DNA of 9,084 nt from Candidatus Glassiibacteriota bacterium. Lineage in GTDB: Bacteria; Gemmatimonadota; Glassbacteria; GWA2-58-10. The DNA lies in contig JAFGTO010000364.1 of NCBI GenBank assembly GCA_016934095.1, forward strand, positions 1-9,084, in the 5' to 3' direction. The position numbers were made by a program, and so were the translations under genes. Under the pieces are notes generated by a model. That model was not told the origin of the DNA and ran no database searches. It saw only the letters and a list, made by a program, of their open reading frames with translations. Below, one piece after another: positions 7,025 to 9,084 of this stretch. Numbering within the stretch: the first letter of the stretch is position 1; the number at the start of each line of letters is the position of its first letter.

Positions 7025-7038
7025 CCCGGGTTACCGGG
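7025..7038 (-). repeat. GC-rich hairpin in the metE leader
   Basis: CCCGG (7025-7029) and CCGGG (7034-7038) form a 5-bp stem with a 4-nt loop about 22 nt upstream of the metE ribosome binding site. It could influence translation or be incidental. Confidence 0.3.
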
Positions 7039-7063
7039 CCTGAACAAATGGACAATACCCTAT

Positions 7064-7087
7064 AAAAATAAAACCCGTGCAGGTTTT
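7064..7087 (-). terminator. possible attenuator-like hairpin upstream of metE
   Basis: AAAACC (7070-7075) and GGTTTT (7082-7087) pair perfectly around a 6-nt loop. On the minus strand the stem runs into TTTTATTTTTATA, so it resembles a weak intrinsic terminator placed about 70 nt before metE. With only two G-C pairs the stem is weak, so strong termination is unlikely. Confidence 0.25.
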
Positions 7088-7201
7088 AAGCGACTTTTTT
7101 TTGCTATTGCTTATTAACCGCGTACAGGGGGAGAAGTTGCATCAGGCAGGGATGTGGTTTTTCAAGCGTCCGGTATCTGCCGGGGGCAAGATCATGGGTT
7201 T

Positions 7202-7217
7202 GACGCATAGTTGCGTC
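7202..7217. repeat. perfect 6-bp inverted repeat GACGCA-TAGT-TGCGTC
   Basis: GACGCA (7202-7207) and TGCGTC (7212-7217) are separated by 4 bp. It could be an RNA hairpin in the metE leader or a dimeric regulator site. Nothing else identifies it. Confidence 0.35.
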
Positions 7218-7280
7218 CGGACGGCCGCTCTGCGCGGTCAGCGGAGTAACCGAGTGTTGCCGGGTCTCTGCGGCTGGTGC

Positions 7281-7334
7281 GGGGAGCGGCCCTTCAGGAC
7301 AGCTCTCTGTGGGTAATCCAGCTTTCGGCTCCCC
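7281..7334. repeat. 7-bp inverted repeat GGGGAGC/GCTCCCC
   Basis: GGGGAGC (7281-7287) and GCTCCCC (7328-7334) are perfect complements 40 nt apart. They could close a long RNA stem-loop on either strand. The enclosed bases form no tRNA arms that I can see. It overlaps the end of the candidate 36-residue gene. Confidence 0.35.
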
Positions 7335-7404
7335 ATAAGATACTGAGCGCGCAGAGGAAAAAGATAACCTGGACCAACTGGGCGGCTGTTTTAATGGCTT
7401 TCAT
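7294..7404 (-). CDS. candidate 36-residue single-span membrane protein
   Basis: Read on the minus strand from ATG 7404 to TGA 7294-7296, this short frame gives 36 residues. It has a basic N-terminus (M-K-A-I-K), one hydrophobic segment (about residues 8-25, including VIFFLCALSILW) and a short polar end (E-S-W-I-T-H-R-E-L-S). The pattern of basic start, one membrane span and short tail is that of small membrane proteins. GGAA about 6-7 nt upstream is a modest ribosome site, and a possible extended -10 promoter lies at 7429-7457. The next gene in the same direction is metE, about 300 nt on. No homologue is known to me; it may also be a chance frame. The GGGGAGC/GCTCCCC inverted repeat at 7281-7334 spans its 3' half. 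Confidence 0.4.
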   Translation of the reverse strand: MKAIKTAAQLVQVIFFLCALSILWGAESWITHRELS

Positions 7405-7428
7405 TTCCGGTTCCGCGAAGAATGGATA

Positions 7429-7457
7429 AGTAAAACAGTCGCCTGATGAAAATGCAA
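7429..7457 (-). promoter_or_regulatory. possible promoter for the small ORF and metE
   Basis: On the minus strand TTGCAT (7457-7452) is followed after 17 nt by TTTACT (7434-7429), preceded by TG one base earlier (extended -10). The hexamers match consensus at three and four of six positions. Transcription would start near 7422 and run through the candidate 36-residue gene toward metE. Weak by sequence; context makes it worth listing. Confidence 0.3.
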
Positions 7458-7463
7458 TTCCTG

Positions 7464-7487
7464 TTCCAGCCCCGGCGCTGGCTGGAA
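7464..7487. repeat. 7-bp inverted repeat TTCCAGC/GCTGGAA
   Basis: TTCCAGC (7464-7470) and GCTGGAA (7481-7487) flank a 10-bp GC-rich centre. No T-run follows on either strand, so it is not an obvious terminator. It lies between the divergent metE-side and reductase-side promoters and could be a regulator site. Confidence 0.35.
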
Positions 7488-7603
7488 TGCAGCCTAAACA
7501 ACTAAAATATAAGGAGTAAGGTCATTGGGTCCGACTGTCTCGATCGGCAGGGAAAGCGGAAAAGATTTCCTGCTGGAGAAATAACGGGAGCGGGTGCCCC
7601 CGG

Positions 7604-7632
7604 TTGACAAAGATTTTTCTTTCTGCTATTAT
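7604..7632 (+). promoter_or_regulatory. strong sigma-70-type promoter of the aldo/keto reductase gene
   Basis: The sequence shows TTGACA (7604-7609), a 17-nt spacer and TATTAT (7627-7632), with TG at 7624-7625 making an extended -10. Transcription should start near 7639, about 46 nt before ATG 7685. Because the -35 itself begins at the TTG that opens the longest frame, that TTG cannot be the translation start of this transcript. Confidence 0.82.
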
Positions 7633-7684
7633 TTCCACGAGAGGACGGCGAAAAGGCAGTCGAACCCTATTACCGGGGGCAGGC

Positions 7685-8953
7685 ATGACTGAACACGAGA
7701 AAATAGACCGCAAAACATTTTTAGGCGGATGTGGCAAAGCTTTTCTGGGCCTGGGTCTCGGAGTTTCCTGCGGCAAGTCTTCTTCCCGGGAAGAGAAAGT
7801 CGCCCCTTCCGGCTCCGGGAATTCCAGTCCCGCCCCGGCCGGCACGGCGGATTCCGCCGCGCCTGCAGATACCGCCCCTGCCAGGCCTAAGATCGCTTAC
7901 CGCACTCTGGGAAGAGACGGGATTGAGGTTACCGAGGTCGGTTTCGGGGCCAGCCGCACCATGAACCCGAGGCTGGTGGACTACGCCCTGGAGTTGGGGA
8001 TTAATTTCCTCGACACCGGCCGGTCTTATGCCAACGGCCAGAACGAGGTGATGGTGGGCAAAGTGATCAAGGGCAGGAGACAGCAGGTGGTGATCAACTC
8101 CAAGGTGAGGTTCGCCTCGCTGGAGAAGATGCAGAAAGACCTGGAGAGCAGCCTCAGCGCCCTGGGCACCGATTACATCGACAGCATGCTGATCCACGGG
8201 GCCAGCAAGCCGGAGCACCTCGATTCACCGGAGGTCAGGGAGTTTTTTTCGCGGGCCAGGGAGCAGGGCAAGGTGCGCACTTTCGGGTTTTCGAGCCACA
8301 GCAATTTTATCGAGCTGCTCGAGCTGGCCGCCCGGGACAAGTTCCACGAGGTGATCATGGTCCCCTATAATTTCATGGGCTCCTACGAGCACATGCTGGG
8401 AGGCAGCTACAATGAATGGGACAGCCAGGCACTGGCCCGGGCTATCGAGAGCTGCGGCAAGGCCGGCATCGATTTCATCGCCATGAAAGGCTGCTCGGGA
8501 GGGTTCAAGAAAGAAGGTACCGGGGTGCAGACCTACCGCGCGGCCCTGAAATGGATCCTGCAGAATCCCTACATGAAGACCACGGCCACGGCCATGGGGA
8601 ATTTCCAGGAGATCGAAGAGGATGCGAACGCCATGGGTGCCGGTGCCCTCAACACGGAGGACAAGCGCCTGCTCGAGGCATACGCCGCGAGCTACAGCGC
8701 CTGGTACTGCAGGATGTGCGGGCAGTGCAGCGGGCGGTGCCCCGAGGGGGTGGATATCGCCGGGGTGAACCGGCTGCACATGTACGCGGTAGGATACGGC
8801 GGCGGGATGGCCCGGCAGGCCCGGAGAGAATACGCAGCCCTGGGTAATGCGAGCGCCGCGGCCTGCGAGGACTGCACGGCCTGCAGGGTGCGCTGCGCTT
8901 ACGGCCTGCCGCTGGGCCGTAAGCTGACAGATGCTCATGCCCTGCTGGGGTAA
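7685..8953 (+). CDS. exported aldo/keto reductase with C-terminal 2x[4Fe-4S] ferredoxin-like domain
   Basis: From ATG 7685 this is 422 residues. The N-terminus has D-R-K-T-F-L (8-13), a Tat-like motif with RK instead of RR, a Gly/Leu-rich hydrophobic stretch (14-27) and C29 in L-G-V-S-C, an imperfect lipobox. A Ser/Ala/Pro-rich tether (31-68) follows. This suggests a Tat-exported protein, possibly a lipoprotein. The aldo/keto reductase barrel starts at Y-R-T-L-G-R-D-G (72-79) and keeps the catalytic tetrad D110, Y115 (in DTGRSYANGQNE), K140 and H171. The C-terminus has two cluster motifs, C342-x2-C345-x2-C348-x3-C352-P and C394-x2-C397-x2-C400-x3-C404, as in reductases predicted to be ferredoxin-linked (COG1453-like). 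Substrate is unknown. The frame extends up to TTG 7604, but the promoter lies there, so ATG 7685 is chosen; its ribosome site (GGGGGCAGG) is poor. It is a single-gene unit with its own promoter and terminator (8974-9015). Confidence 0.85.
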   Translation: MTEHEKIDRKTFLGGCGKAFLGLGLGVSCGKSSSREEKVAPSGSGNSSPAPAGTADSAAPADTAPARPKIAYRTLGRDGIEVTEVGFGASRTMNPRLVDYALELGINFLDTGRSYANGQNEVMVGKVIKGRRQQVVINSKVRFASLEKMQKDLESSLSALGTDYIDSMLIHGASKPEHLDSPEVREFFSRAREQGKVRTFGFSSHSNFIELLELAARDKFHEVIMVPYNFMGSYEHMLGGSYNEWDSQALARAIESCGKAGIDFIAMKGCSGGFKKEGTGVQTYRAALKWILQNPYMKTTATAMGNFQEIEEDANAMGAGALNTEDKRLLEAYAASYSAWYCRMCGQCSGRCPEGVDIAGVNRLHMYAVGYGGGMARQARREYAALGNASAAACEDCTACRVRCAYGLPLGRKLTDAHALLG

Positions 8954-8973
8954 AGCAGGTCCGGCATCGGATT

Positions 8974-9015
8974 AAACGACAGGGGGCACGGCCGGTCCGT
9001 GCCCCCTGTCGTTTT
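8974..9015 (+). terminator. strong rho-independent terminator after the aldo/keto reductase gene
   Basis: An 18-bp perfect stem pairs 8974-8991 with 8997-9014 around the 5-nt loop CCGGT. The stem core is GACAGGGGGCACGG and its complement, with AAA on the left and TTTT (9012-9015) on the right. It starts 20 bp after the stop codon. Confidence 0.9.
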
Positions 9016-9047
9016 CTGACGGTTTTATACAATGAGGCAACAAAGGT

Positions 9048-9084
9048 ATGGAAATTTTTAGACTTTTCCGGGGGAGGGCGGAAA
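9048..9084 (+). CDS. possible start of a further gene, cut by the window edge
   Basis: ATG 9048 opens a frame that stays open to the window end (12 codons: M-E-I-F-R-L-F-R-G-R-A-E). TGAGG at 9033-9037 lies 10 nt upstream as a possible ribosome site. The visible residues are too few to assign anything, and a chance frame is quite possible. Confidence 0.22.
   Translation, partial: MEIFRLFRGRAE

Larger units (their letters stand above)
6992..7293 (-). other. metE 5' leader region, hairpin-rich, no recognised riboswitch
   Basis: About 300 bases lie between metE and the candidate small ORF upstream. Going toward metE, the visible structures are a 6-bp hairpin (7202-7217), an AAAACC/GGTTTT hairpin (7070-7087), a CCCGG/CCGGG hairpin (7025-7038) and the AAGGAG ribosome site (6998-7003). 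I looked for the conserved cores of the cobalamin, SAM-I, SAM-II, SAH and T-box elements that commonly control metE and found none complete. The fragment GAGACCCGGCAAC on the minus strand (about 7268-7256) slightly recalls a SAM-I or B12-box piece, but the rest of either element is missing. No convincing promoter was found within it. Confidence 0.35.
7405..7684. other. divergent intergenic region between the metE side and the aldo/keto reductase
   Basis: This stretch holds the possible minus-strand promoter (7429-7457), the inverted repeat at 7464-7487, an AAGGAG motif (7511-7516) followed 8 nt later by a TTG-started 19-codon frame (7525-7584, plus), and the strong promoter at 7604-7632 with a leader of about 46 nt to ATG 7685. 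No RNA gene was recognised. The 19-codon frame lacks any visible promoter and is not called as a gene. Confidence 0.5.

Noticed and set aside
7104..7208. 34-codon minus-strand frame in the metE leader (ATG 7208 to TAG 7104)
   Set aside because: Weak ribosome site, no hydrophobic segment or Met-rich run that would suggest a real protein or leader peptide.
7077..7316. 79-codon plus-strand frame starting with GTG at 7077
   Set aside because: No ribosome site or promoter, and the residue make-up looks random.
7180..7330. SAM-I or cobalamin riboswitch upstream of metE
   Set aside because: Only short fragments (for example GAGACCCGGCAAC) resemble these elements; the other conserved core segments are missing.
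7281..7334. tRNA-like acceptor stem GGGGAGC/GCTCCCCA
   Set aside because: Only 54 nt in all, with no D arm, anticodon arm or T arm consensus.
8941..8959. Hairpin CCTGCT/AGCAGG across the reductase stop codon
   Set aside because: Short stem without a T-run; the much stronger terminator at 8974-9015 serves this gene.
1..9084. CRISPR arrays, insertion sequences, phage genes, rRNA
   Set aside because: No direct-repeat series, transposase, integrase or rRNA-like sequence was seen on either strand.

Overview
The window (9,084 bp, clearly GC-rich) reads as bacterial chromosome from a Gram-negative (two-membrane) organism. It carries type IV pilus minor-pilin genes, an outer-membrane beta-barrel of the PorV/PorQ (UPF0164) type, a small c-type cytochrome, an RseC/MucC-like membrane protein, cobalamin-independent methionine synthase (MetE) and an exported iron-sulfur aldo/keto reductase. 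PorV/PorQ-like barrels next to PilW/PilX-type pilin genes fit the Fibrobacteres-Chlorobi-Bacteroidetes side of the tree and its candidate phyla (for example Glassbacteria-, Zixibacteria- or Gemmatimonadetes-like genomes). That placement is inference; no marker gene here fixes the phylum.

Layout: (i) 1-1906, plus strand, the tail of a PilW/PulJ-like prepilin gene followed by a long PilX-like gene. (ii) A hairpin with A/T flanks at 1928-1970, able to terminate from both sides, separates these from the convergent porV/porQ-like gene (2002-3027, minus, TTG start). (iii) A near-consensus sigma-70 promoter at 3054-3082 faces a monoheme cytochrome c gene (3218-3595, plus). (iv) A minus-strand metE-rseC pair occupies 6991 down to 3715. 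metE has an extra C-terminal domain of about 185 residues and overlaps rseC by about 92 nt. (v) 6992-7684 has no long gene. It contains a hairpin-rich metE leader, a candidate 36-residue membrane peptide gene (7294-7404, minus) and a near-perfect promoter (7604-7632, plus). (vi) The promoter drives a Tat-like/lipoprotein-like aldo/keto reductase with two C-terminal 4Fe-4S motifs (7685-8953), closed by a strong terminator at 8974-9015. The last 70 bases may hold the start of another gene.

Functionally the window is a patchwork: pilus assembly, an outer-membrane barrel, cell-envelope redox proteins (cytochrome c, RseC-like, exported Fe-S reductase) and methionine synthesis. No prophage, transposon, CRISPR array, rRNA or tRNA was seen. 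The most unusual items are the C-terminal extension of MetE and its overlap with rseC, the candidate small membrane protein upstream of metE, and the metE leader, which matches no riboswitch class I could recognise.
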